From Pontibaca methylaminivorans (lineage in GTDB: Bacteria > Pseudomonadota > Alphaproteobacteria > Rhodobacterales > Rhodobacteraceae): a stretch of DNA of 64,000 nucleotides. The notes beneath the pieces were generated by a model. It was not told where the DNA came from. It saw only the letters and a list, made by a program, of their open reading frames with translations, and did no database searches. Location of the stretch: the NCBI RefSeq assembly GCF_900156525.1, contig NZ_FTPS01000001.1, forward strand, positions 62,001-126,000, in the 5' to 3' direction. Shown in pieces: positions 24,599-34,721 of this stretch. Position 1 is the first letter of the stretch. The number at the start of each line of letters is the position of its first letter. A program made the position numbers and the translations under genes.

Positions 24599-25869
24599 AC
24601 GAAGAGGACCGGACCACGACCCGCGCCTGGGTTCTGCAGCCCGACATCCGTTCCGACCCGGAGCGCCGCGATCCCGAACCCGCGCTCGAGGAGGCGGTGG
24701 CGCTTGCCGCCGCGCTGCCCGGACTCGACATCATCGGTGCCGAGGTGGTGCGCATCGCGCGGCCCGAACCGGCGACGCTGCTCGGCTCCGGCAAGGTCGA
24801 GGAACTGGCCGCGCGCCTTTCTGCCGACGAAATCGACCTCGTGCTGATCGACGGACCGCTTTCGCCCGTGCAGCAGCGCAATCTGGAACGCGCCTGGGAT
24901 CTCAAGATCCTTGACCGCACAGGCCTGATTCTCGAGGTGTTCTCCGAACGCGCCGCGACCCGCGAGGGCGTGCTCCAGGTCGAGATGGCGGCGCTGTCCT
25001 ATCAGCGTTCGCGGCTGGTGCGGGCCTGGACGCACCTTGAACGCCAGCGGGGCGGTTACGGCTTTGTCGGCGGTCCCGGCGAAACCCAGCTCGAGGCCGA
25101 CCGGCGCAATATCGACGACCAGCTGACCCGCCTGCGCCGGCAACTGGAAAAGGTCGCCAAGACCCGCGGGCTGCATCGGCAGGCGCGGGCGAAGGTGCCC
25201 TATCCGGTGGTGGCGCTGGTCGGTTATACGAACGCCGGAAAATCGACCCTGTTCAACCGCCTGACGGGTGCCGGGGTGCGCGCCGAGGACATGCTGTTCG
25301 CGACGCTTGATCCGACCATGCGGCGGGTGGTCCTGCCCGGCGGGCTTGAAATCATCCTCTCGGACACGGTCGGTTTCGTCAGCAACCTGCCGACCGAACT
25401 GGTCGCGGCCTTCCGTGCGACGCTGGAAGAGGTGCTCGTGGCCGATCTTGTGCTCCATGTGCGCGACATCTCGCATCCCGAGACCGAGGAACAGGCGGCG
25501 GATGTGGCGACGATCCTCGAATCCCTCGGTGTCAGTGCCGAGACTCCGATGATCGAAATCTGGAACAAGATCGACCGGCTGGACGCCGACGCCCGCCACG
25601 CCGTGCTGGCCCGTGCCGAGCGCAAGGAGGATGTGATCGCGCTCTCCGCGCTGAGCGGCGCGGGGCTCGAGCCGCTGCTGGCGCATATGGGCGAAAAGCT
25701 CAGCGGTCCGCGCCGCTCCGGGCGGCTGGAGCTTGCCTTTGCCGACGGAAAGCGGCGCGCATGGCTGCATGAACAGGGCGTGGTGCAGGCCGAGCATGAG
25801 ACCGAAACCGGCTGGGCGATTGATGTTTTCTGGAGCATGAGGCAAGAGCGGCTCTTTCAGGACCTCTGA
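24595..25869 (+). CDS. hflX: Ribosome-associated GTPase HflX
   Basis: HflX is a GTPase that splits stalled or heat-damaged 70S ribosomes. The 424-residue protein has the N-terminal HflX domain (GSGKVEEL and QRNLERAW), a coiled-coil linker (about 165-195) including [13 protein letters not shown], and a G domain with G1 GYTNAGKS (210-217), G3 DTVGF and G4 NKID. The start codon is TTG at 24595, overlapping the hfq stop by four bases. The pairing of hfq with hflX is widely conserved in proteobacteria. The TSUP exporter follows after 11 bases. Confidence 0.95.
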   Translation: MNEEDRTTTRAWVLQPDIRSDPERRDPEPALEEAVALAAALPGLDIIGAEVVRIARPEPATLLGSGKVEELAARLSADEIDLVLIDGPLSPVQQRNLERAWDLKILDRTGLILEVFSERAATREGVLQVEMAALSYQRSRLVRAWTHLERQRGGYGFVGGPGETQLEADRRNIDDQLTRLRRQLEKVAKTRGLHRQARAKVPYPVVALVGYTNAGKSTLFNRLTGAGVRAEDMLFATLDPTMRRVVLPGGLEIILSDTVGFVSNLPTELVAAFRATLEEVLVADLVLHVRDISHPETEEQAADVATILESLGVSAETPMIEIWNKIDRLDADARHAVLARAERKEDVIALSALSGAGLEPLLAHMGEKLSGPRRSGRLELAFADGKRRAWLHEQGVVQAEHETETGWAIDVFWSMRQERLFQDL

Positions 25870-25880
25870 GGGAGCGCGTC

Positions 25881-26633
25881 ATGACACTGCCGGAAATCTT
25901 GCTTCTGGTCGCGGCCGGATTCGGTGCCGGGGTCATCAACACGATTGCCGGGGGCGGCACCTTCCTGACCTTTCCGGCCCTGGTCTTCAGCGGAGTTCCC
26001 CCGGTCATCGCCAATGCCACGAGCACGGTTTCGGTCTTTCCGGGCTATCTTTCGGGCGCGGCGGGGTTCCTGCCGGAACTGCGCGCCTTCCGGCGGGCGG
26101 AACTGCTGCGGCTCACGGCCCTGTCGCTGCTTGGCGCCTTTGGCGGCGCGGCCTTGCTGCTCGTTTCGTCGGACAAGGTGTTTTCGCTCGTCGTGCCGTT
26201 CCTGCTGCTCGCGGCGACGCTGGCCTTTCTCTATGGCGAGACGATTCGCAAATGGGCGGCACGAAGCGCCGTGGGCGTGAAACCGCAGGGCGCCTTCGGG
26301 CTGCTCGCGGTCTGTGTCTACGGCGGCTATTTCAACGGCGGGCTCGGGATCGTGCTGCTGGCGCTGTTCGCGCTCTGGGGGATGGAGGACATCCATCGCA
26401 TGAACGGGCTGAAGAACGGGCTGTCCTTCGCGGTGTCGATCATCGCGGTCGGCACCTTCGCCGTGGCCGGGCTCGTGGTCTGGCCGCAGGCGGTGCTGAT
26501 GATGGTGGCCTCGACCATCGGCGGCTATGCCGGGGCGCCGATCTCGCGGGCGCTGCCGCGCCGCGTGCTGCGCGGCTTCATCGCGCTGATCGGCTTCGGC
26601 ATGAGCGCGGTCTTTTTCTATCGCCTGTTCTGA
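25881..26633 (+). CDS. TSUP (TauE/SafE) family membrane transporter
   Basis: The 250-residue product has about seven to eight membrane helices and the duplicated TSUP pattern. The first half contains FGAGVINTIAGGGTFLTFPALV and the second GGYFNGGLGIVLLALFALWG. TSUP proteins export or import sulfite, sulfonate-derived or other small organic anions. The substrate cannot be told from sequence, and no sulfonate genes are nearby. It follows hflX closely and may be read through from that operon. Its stop is six bases from the convergent penicillin acylase gene. Confidence 0.9.
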   Translation: MTLPEILLLVAAGFGAGVINTIAGGGTFLTFPALVFSGVPPVIANATSTVSVFPGYLSGAAGFLPELRAFRRAELLRLTALSLLGAFGGAALLLVSSDKVFSLVVPFLLLAATLAFLYGETIRKWAARSAVGVKPQGAFGLLAVCVYGGYFNGGLGIVLLALFALWGMEDIHRMNGLKNGLSFAVSIIAVGTFAVAGLVVWPQAVLMMVASTIGGYAGAPISRALPRRVLRGFIALIGFGMSAVFFYRLF

Positions 26634-26639
26634 GCCGGG

Positions 26640-29120
26640 TCACTTCGACGGCAGAAGACGCGTGGTCCCGACCGATCCCGCCCGCGCCAGTTCGAGGTCG
26701 AGCGACATCGGCACATATTCGCCGCGCCGCCAGAGTTCCGACAGATCGTCGTAATGCCCGGACAGGAAATGCCCCGACTGGCCGGTCGAGATCACGAAGA
26801 CCGATGAATCCGGGTCGGCGAAATCATAGACCCCCCGATAGCCGGCGGCATGGACGTTGCGGAACGGGGCCGGCCCGCTGCCCAGCGTGACCCCGCGCTG
26901 AAGCGTGTTGTCGCCCCCGCCGGTGGACTGGCGAATGTTGACGAAATGGCGCAGCAGCGGCACCTCGCCCAGCACCGGGTGATCCTGCAGCGCCAGATGC
27001 GCATCCCCCCAGCGCAGGCTTTCGAGCGTGGTGCCGTGGTGTTCGCCGATCCAGATCAGCGCATCATCCAGCGCGAGCCGCGCCATCTCGGAACAGGTCT
27101 CGGTGCGGGCGCTGTGGCGCACGTTGCACCAGGCCGAGGCGCCGTCGATGTCGCGGAACACGCGCTCGATGAAAAGCGGCTCCACATGGGTGAAGTCATC
27201 GGCAAGCGGCCCGAGTTCGTCACGGATCAGCCGGTCCTGAAGCGCCCGCAGCCAGGCGGCATAGATCAGCGGCTCGGGCATGTGTTCGTTCATGTCGCCG
27301 TTCCACTCCGACAAAAGCCGCAGCGCGGTCTGCCGGCGCCGCTCGAGCGTGCCCTCGGGCGCGGCTTTTTCGGTGAACCAGAGATCGGCGCCGATCAGCG
27401 GCAGCAGCGAGCGCGCGGTAAAGCTGACCGTGTCGAGCTGCGCCTCGATGAAGCTTTCGCGGGTGTGGACCTCGCGCCGCTGCATCAGGTGCTTCCAGCG
27501 TTCGATCCGCTGCGAATCGCCCCACAGGTACGACACATGGTCGGGAAAGGGGCGGTCCACGGTCTTGTTGTTGGTATTGCCGACGATCCCGCCCGAAGGG
27601 TCGAGGAATTCGGGATTGTCGGCATAGGGCAGGGTGCCCGGCCAGCGGTTTTCCTTGCGCCAGCCGGGGCTTGGCAGGCGTCCTTCGGTCTGGTGCGCGG
27701 GGGCGCGGCGCGGCGCGGCGCCGATCATCTTCATGGCCACGCCATCGGCATCGGCCAGTTGCAGGTTCTGGGCCGGGGCCACGTGTCGCTCTCCGGCGCG
27801 GATCGCCTCCTTGGTGCTGCGGGCGCGCATCACCGCCATGGCGGCGCTCAGGCTCGTGTCCTCGGGGTCGAGCCCGGTCCAGCCAAGCGTCATCACATGG
27901 CCCCGGGGCGTGATCGCGGCCAGCCCGCGCAGGTCGCGCGGCAGCACCGGACCGTTTTCGCTCCAGCGCAGGGTGAGGGTGACGGGCTTTTCACCGCGGA
28001 TCTCGATGATCGAGGGGCGCGATTCGAACGGCTTGTAACCCTCGGGCGTGCGGTATTCCTCGGGGTTGTCGGGGTTCAGTTCCTCGATGAACAGATCCTG
28101 GTCGTCGAGATAGGCCGAGGTGATCCCCCAGCCGAGCCGCCCGCTGCGCCCGCTCAGCACCACGGGAATGCCCGGAATCGTGGCGCCGATGACGCCGCCG
28201 GTGCCGAGTTCGAGCCGCGCCAGATACCAGATCGAGGGGGCGCTCAGGGCAAGGTGCGGATCATTGGCCAGAAGCGCGCCCCCGGCGGCCGAACGCGAAG
28301 GCGCCGCGCTCCAGCCGTTCGAGGCGCCGGCAAGGACCGGCGGCGCAAGCGGAGACAGGAAATCTCCGCCCGCCTTGTCCACGGCTCTGGAATCCAGTTC
28401 AGCATGGCGCGGCAGAGAATTGAAAAGACTTGCATAGTCGGGCAGGGCGGCAAGCCCCTCACCGGGCGCATCGGGCATGAGATCGGCAAGGCGCGCAGGG
28501 TCGTCGAGCGCAAGCGCGGTGCGGGCGCGCAGGATCTCGTTGCTCATCTGCCCGGTTGCCCGGAACGCCATGAGCTTGGCCAGCGCGATCGAATCGGCCG
28601 CCTGCCAAGGCGCGATCGGGGCGTTGAAGATGAACATCTCGGGCGCCCCGCGCCCGAGCGCGCGCTCGTTGATCTCGTCGAGCCGCGCATTCACCCCGGC
28701 CGCATAGGCCCGGAGCGCGGCTTTCGTGTAATCGTCCTGCGCGGCGAGCGACTGCCGTGCCAGGCGATGCAGGTCGAGCCGGCGCATCAGCCGGTCGGTG
28801 GCCAGGCTGCGCGGGCCGAAGACCTCGGAAAGCCGCCCCTGCACGGTGCGGCGCATGACCGTCATCTGCCAGAGCCGGTCCTGCGCATGGGCATAGCCGA
28901 GGCCGAAGAACACGTCCGGGTCGGTTTCGCCGAGGATATGCGGCACATCCGCCGTATCGCGCACGATCTCGACCGGGGCCGCGATCCCCTCGACCCGAAG
29001 CGTCTGGTCGTAATCGGGCAGGGAACGGCTCGCCAGGTAATAGGCCAGCAAAGCCGCGGCACCGGCCAGCACCACGAGCACGGTTGCAAGTCGCAAAAGC
29101 CAGCGGAACAGCAGTTTCAT
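26640..29120 (-). CDS. Penicillin acylase family protein (Ntn hydrolase)
   Basis: The 826-residue proenzyme belongs to the penicillin amidase family of self-processing N-terminal nucleophile hydrolases. An N-terminal hydrophobic helix (residues 11-30) should export or anchor it. The predicted nucleophile is S267 in AGASNGWSAAPSRS, followed by the conserved LLANDPHL. Cleavage before S267 would give alpha and beta chains of about 240 and 560 residues. Members hydrolyse amides such as beta-lactams or acyl-homoserine lactones. Which one applies here is unknown. The gene stands alone and is divergent from the dehydrogenase gene at 29260. Confidence 0.92.
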   Translation of the reverse strand: MKLLFRWLLRLATVLVVLAGAAALLAYYLASRSLPDYDQTLRVEGIAAPVEIVRDTADVPHILGETDPDVFFGLGYAHAQDRLWQMTVMRRTVQGRLSEVFGPRSLATDRLMRRLDLHRLARQSLAAQDDYTKAALRAYAAGVNARLDEINERALGRGAPEMFIFNAPIAPWQAADSIALAKLMAFRATGQMSNEILRARTALALDDPARLADLMPDAPGEGLAALPDYASLFNSLPRHAELDSRAVDKAGGDFLSPLAPPVLAGASNGWSAAPSRSAAGGALLANDPHLALSAPSIWYLARLELGTGGVIGATIPGIPVVLSGRSGRLGWGITSAYLDDQDLFIEELNPDNPEEYRTPEGYKPFESRPSIIEIRGEKPVTLTLRWSENGPVLPRDLRGLAAITPRGHVMTLGWTGLDPEDTSLSAAMAVMRARSTKEAIRAGERHVAPAQNLQLADADGVAMKMIGAAPRRAPAHQTEGRLPSPGWRKENRWPGTLPYADNPEFLDPSGGIVGNTNNKTVDRPFPDHVSYLWGDSQRIERWKHLMQRREVHTRESFIEAQLDTVSFTARSLLPLIGADLWFTEKAAPEGTLERRRQTALRLLSEWNGDMNEHMPEPLIYAAWLRALQDRLIRDELGPLADDFTHVEPLFIERVFRDIDGASAWCNVRHSARTETCSEMARLALDDALIWIGEHHGTTLESLRWGDAHLALQDHPVLGEVPLLRHFVNIRQSTGGGDNTLQRGVTLGSGPAPFRNVHAAGYRGVYDFADPDSSVFVISTGQSGHFLSGHYDDLSELWRRGEYVPMSLDLELARAGSVGTTRLLPSK

Positions 29121-29259
29121 CTTGGCGTGATCTCCGGCGCGCTATTCTTCTGGCCGCATACGGATTGCGGATTTCCCAAGGCCCTGCGGGGCTGCTAGCC
29201 TGATAAGGGCAACCGCAGGCCAGTCCAAGGCCGCTCCGGGATGGAAGAAGGAAAAGACG

Positions 29260-30132
29260 ATGGTCAAGCTCGCATTTCTGGGGCTCGGGGTCATGGGGTA
29301 TCCGATGGCCGGCCACCTGAGCAAAGCCGGCCATCCGGTCACGGTTTACAACCGCACCGGAGCGAAGGCCGTGCGCTGGCAGCAGGAGCACGGGGGCGCC
29401 ACCGCGCCGACGCCCCGGGCCGCTGCGGCGGCGGCCGGGGTGGTGCTGGCCTGTGTCGGCAATGACGACGACCTGCGCAGCATCTGCCTTGGCCCGGAGG
29501 GCGCCTTTGCGGGGATGGAGCCGGGCTCGGTCTTTGTCGATCACACCACCGTGTCGGCCGCCGTCACGCGCGAGCTTTGCGCCGAGGCCGCCCGGAGCGA
29601 CATCGCCTTTGTCGATGCGCCGGTATCGGGCGGGCAGGCGGGGGCGGAACGGGGTGCGCTTTCCATCATGTGCGGGGGCGATGCGGCCGCTTACGCGCGA
29701 ATCGAACCGGTGATCGGGGTCTATGCGCGGATCTGCCGGAGGATCGGCGAAAGCGGCTCCGGCCAGATGACCAAGATGTGCAACCAGATCGCCATCGCCG
29801 GGCTGTTGCAGGGCCTGTCCGAGGCGCTGCATTTCGCCGAGGAGGCCGGGCTCGACTGGCGCGCGGTAGTCGAGGTGATCAGTGAGGGCGCGGCGGGAAG
29901 CTGGCAGATGGAGAACCGTCACGAAACCATGTGGGAGGGCGAGTTCGACCACGGCTTCGCCGTGGACTGGATGCGCAAGGATCTGCGGATCTGTCTCGAG
30001 GCGGCGGAAGAGGTGGGGGCCGCGCTTCCCGTGACGGCGCTGGTCGACCAGTTCTACAAGGACGTTCAGGCCATGGGCGGTGGCCGCTGGGATACGTCGA
30101 GCCTGATCCAGCGCCTGCGCGCTTTCAGCTGA
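29260..30132 (+). CDS. NAD(P)-dependent beta-hydroxyacid dehydrogenase (3-hydroxyisobutyrate dehydrogenase family)
   Basis: The 290-residue enzyme has the family's N-terminal Rossmann motif LGLGVMGYPMAGHL (residues 7-20), the substrate-binding segment DAPVSGGQAGAERG (119-132) and the catalytic lysine K172 in QMTKMCNQIA. The NRTGAKA end of the second strand suggests NADP preference. Family members oxidise 3-hydroxyisobutyrate, tartronate semialdehyde or related short acids, and the exact substrate is not shown by the context. The ATG at 29260 follows GGAAGAAGGAAAAGACG. A convergent SYLF gene ends 26 bases downstream. Confidence 0.9.
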   Translation: MVKLAFLGLGVMGYPMAGHLSKAGHPVTVYNRTGAKAVRWQQEHGGATAPTPRAAAAAAGVVLACVGNDDDLRSICLGPEGAFAGMEPGSVFVDHTTVSAAVTRELCAEAARSDIAFVDAPVSGGQAGAERGALSIMCGGDAAAYARIEPVIGVYARICRRIGESGSGQMTKMCNQIAIAGLLQGLSEALHFAEEAGLDWRAVVEVISEGAAGSWQMENRHETMWEGEFDHGFAVDWMRKDLRICLEAAEEVGAALPVTALVDQFYKDVQAMGGGRWDTSSLIQRLRAFS

Positions 30133-30158
30133 TCCTGTGCCGCCCGCTGCCCGGACGG

Positions 30159-30740
30159 TCAGGGAATGATGCGCGTGTATTTCGTGCCGTCGAGCGTCGC
30201 ACCGATGCGCAGCCCGGCCTGGCCGAAGACGGCGGCGAGAATGGGCTTGGTCAGGCGGTTGCTGTCGGTGCCGAGCGATCCGGCCGTGTCCGCGACCACA
30301 TATTCCATGTCGGCCCCGACCGACCAGCCGGCCGAACTGCGGAAGTCGCGCAGCGCCTGCTCGGTCATGAAGAACAGCACATGGGCATATTGCTGTGCGC
30401 CGATCTGCAGCCCCGCGCTCGCCTTGGTCGCCGAATAGTAATCGACCGTGATGTCGTTCACCCGCAGCGCCCCGCGCCCGTAGGCCCCGCCCAGCCAGAG
30501 CCCGGCCTCGGTCATCAGCGGCATCACCAGCACCCCGGATGCCTGTTCCGCCAGCGGCTGTGTGTTGGGATAGAGGCGATACATTTCCTTGAGCGTCGCA
30601 TCGACGCGCGCGTCGATGACCGAGGCACCCTGAGTGCCGATGCCATTGCCGTTGCAGGCCGCAGCGGTCATGCCGACGCCGGCCAGCGCGGCAAGGGTAA
30701 AGCCGCGGCGGGAAAAGATGCGGGGGGAGGGGCTGCTCAT
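30159..30740 (-). CDS. SYLF-domain lipid-binding lipoprotein (YSC84 family)
   Basis: The 193-residue product has an N-terminal twin-arginine-like signal SRRGFTLAALAGVG followed by a lipobox-type AAAC, so it may be exported folded and lipid-anchored. The rest is a SYLF domain, shown by ASGVLVMPLMTEAGLWLGG, GALRVNDITVDYYSA and GLQIGAQQYAHVLFF. These domains bind phosphoinositides in eukaryotes. In bacteria they are found as periplasmic lipoproteins of unknown role. The ATG at 30740 gives MSSPSPRIFSRRGF; the open frame extends to 30854 but without support. Confidence 0.85.
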   Translation of the reverse strand: MSSPSPRIFSRRGFTLAALAGVGMTAAACNGNGIGTQGASVIDARVDATLKEMYRLYPNTQPLAEQASGVLVMPLMTEAGLWLGGAYGRGALRVNDITVDYYSATKASAGLQIGAQQYAHVLFFMTEQALRDFRSSAGWSVGADMEYVVADTAGSLGTDSNRLTKPILAAVFGQAGLRIGATLDGTKYTRIIP

Positions 30741-30903
30741 GATTGTCTGCCTCGTAGCTCGTTTTGGGTGGTACGGTCTCGTGCCGTTCTGCCTGCCTTG
30801 GCCGCTTTCTGCGGCTTTCACGCAAGTTATACGCAAGCGGCCCGGCTCTGTCACGTCGCAAGCGCGAGGGCGGCGGCCGGTCGCCGCAGCGGATCCGGCG
30901 GCT

Positions 30904-31857
30904 TCAGCCCCGTGCCCCGAGAATCAGCATCGGCTTGGCTGCGCCCGGCCGGCGCGCATGCAGAACCGCGCCTTTCCATTCCGCCAACGGAAACGCCTCG
31001 ACCTCGGGCAGGTCAAGCCCGGCGAGCCTGGCCCAGATGCGGCGGAAACTGTCCTGCCATGTGGGCGCATCCATCCCGGCCAGATGATCGCGAAGGTGGA
31101 AACGCCGGTAATCCGCGCGAACCGGCCCCATGGGGCGGATCGGTTCGCCCGTGAGAAGCCCATAACCGACAAAGACCGCTCCCGGCCGCATGGCGCAGAT
31201 CACGGCCGAGCCGGTTTCGCCGCCAAGCGAATCGAACACGACATCCGCCCGGGCGGCAAGATTGCGCACCCGCGCGGGGTCATCCAGCGGAACGGGCTCG
31301 ATCCCGCTGGCCGTCAGCCGTGCGGCGCGCGCGGGCGAGCGGCAGAGCCCCCGGACCTCGGTTGCGCCCGCCTGCCTTGCCCAGCGCCCGAGCAGCTCCG
31401 AACACATGGAGCCCGCGCCGCTCAGCAGCACCCGCCGCCCGGCCACCGGCCAGCGCTCGAGCATGGTCATGGCGGCAAGCGGATTGATATAGGCCCGCGC
31501 CGCCGTGGCAACATCGACCGGAACCGGCACCAGGATCGCAAGATCCGGGTCGCAATCGACAAATCGCTGCCATGTTCCTGCGCTGCGCAGCGGCAGCACG
31601 CGGCGCCCCGCGAGATGGGCGAGCGCCTCGGGCGCGCCGATCACGCGCCCGACACCTTCATAGCCGGCAATGGCGGGAAGGCGGATGCGATGCGCATAGG
31701 CCCCGCTCACCGGGATCAGATCGGAGGGATTGACCGGGGCAAGCTCCATCGCGACCCGCAGCAGCCCGGGCGGGCGCGGCGGCAGCGGCGCGGATTCGAG
31801 TGCAAGACACGCGAGCGGATCGCCGAAGGTCCGGTAGATGAGGCGCTGTTGCTGCAT
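30904..31857 (-). CDS. MDR-family quinone/enoyl reductase-like protein
   Basis: The 317-residue protein belongs to the medium-chain dehydrogenase/reductase superfamily without the catalytic zinc site. It resembles the quinone oxidoreductase and 2-enoyl-CoA reductase branches. Features are the GroES-like N-terminus with NPSDLIPVSGAY and GYEGVGRVIG, the YINPLAAMTML helix, and a Rossmann-like segment RVLLSGAGSMCSELLGRWARQAGA. The usual glycine-rich GAxSGVG is altered to GAGSMCS. It lies downstream of hemB on the same strand, 44 bases apart, so the two may be co-transcribed. Its substrate is unknown. Confidence 0.82.
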   Translation of the reverse strand: MQQQRLIYRTFGDPLACLALESAPLPPRPPGLLRVAMELAPVNPSDLIPVSGAYAHRIRLPAIAGYEGVGRVIGAPEALAHLAGRRVLPLRSAGTWQRFVDCDPDLAILVPVPVDVATAARAYINPLAAMTMLERWPVAGRRVLLSGAGSMCSELLGRWARQAGATEVRGLCRSPARAARLTASGIEPVPLDDPARVRNLAARADVVFDSLGGETGSAVICAMRPGAVFVGYGLLTGEPIRPMGPVRADYRRFHLRDHLAGMDAPTWQDSFRRIWARLAGLDLPEVEAFPLAEWKGAVLHARRPGAAKPMLILGARG

Positions 31858-31901
31858 GCGGCTGCGCTGCCTGACCGTCGTTTCCGGCCGGGCCGCCGGT
31901 C

Positions 31902-33945
<2,044 letters not shown>

Positions 33946-34152
33946 GATGTCTCCTTATCTGTTGTTTCCATCGTTGCGAGTGATGCCCCATATAAGGCTG
34001 TCGGGCGATTCTGACCAGTTTTGTGGGTTTTTCCCGTGTTTCCGCGCCCTATGGGCAAAGCGGGAACGCTGCGCTAGAACCGCGGCGAAGCCGGTCCCGG
34101 CCGCGGACCCGGCTGGTGCAGACGCGCGCAGAAATGCGAAGGAACCCTCCTC

Positions 34153-34680
34153 TTGAGCTGGCATCAAACCGTTTTCGAACTGATCGACATGCGGTCGTTC
34201 CCGAGCCTCTGGTTCTGGATCTTCCTGGCCTCGAGCTGGTCCGTCGCGACCTGGCGCGTGCTTGGCGTGCCGCATGACATGATCCTGCGGGCCCGCGATC
34301 CCGGCAGCGAGGCCGAGCGCGACCTTGCGGCACTGGTGCAGATCAACTGCCGCCGCCTGCTGGCGCTTGGCGCGGGGCTCGGCGCCTGGGGGCTCGGCGG
34401 TGCGGCGTTCCTGTTCACCACGCTGTTCCTGCTTGGCTTCTTCTACGATATCGAAATCGCCCAGGCGCTGTTTCTGCTGGGCTTTCCGCTGGCACTGGCG
34501 GGCAGCGCGAGCCTTACGCTGGCCCGCCGCCTGCAGGCGCGCCCGCTGGCCGGGCCGCTGCTCTGCCGCTGCCTGCTGCGCCATCGGCTCCTGCTGCAGT
34601 CGATCGGGGTCGTTGCGATCATTGTCACCGTCCTCTGGGGCACCTATCAGAACATTTCTTCCACGGCCCTGATCGGCTGA
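34153..34680 (+). CDS. Conserved multi-helix membrane protein, unknown function
   Basis: The 175-residue product has four hydrophobic helices (about 17-35, 75-100, 108-128 and 150-170) and begins SWHQTVFELIDMRSFPSLWFW. I recall relatives in many Rhodobacteraceae, some labelled as components of the SufBCD complex, but I see no reason for that label here. The start is uncertain: TTG at 34153 gives the family-like N-terminus, while the first ATG (34189) would remove 12 conserved residues. The mfd gene begins 41 bases after its stop and may share its transcript. Confidence 0.75.
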   Translation: MSWHQTVFELIDMRSFPSLWFWIFLASSWSVATWRVLGVPHDMILRARDPGSEAERDLAALVQINCRRLLALGAGLGAWGLGGAAFLFTTLFLLGFFYDIEIAQALFLLGFPLALAGSASLTLARRLQARPLAGPLLCRCLLRHRLLLQSIGVVAIIVTVLWGTYQNISSTALIG

Positions 34681-34721
34681 ACCCGGTCCGGTCCGCTGCC
34701 AGCCTGCGAGTCCGTCCTGCC

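Noticed and set aside
26850-29198. 782-residue plus-strand open frame opposite penicillin acylase
   Set aside because: Shadow of a full-length acylase with an intact nucleophile motif; composition is Arg/Gln/His-rich.
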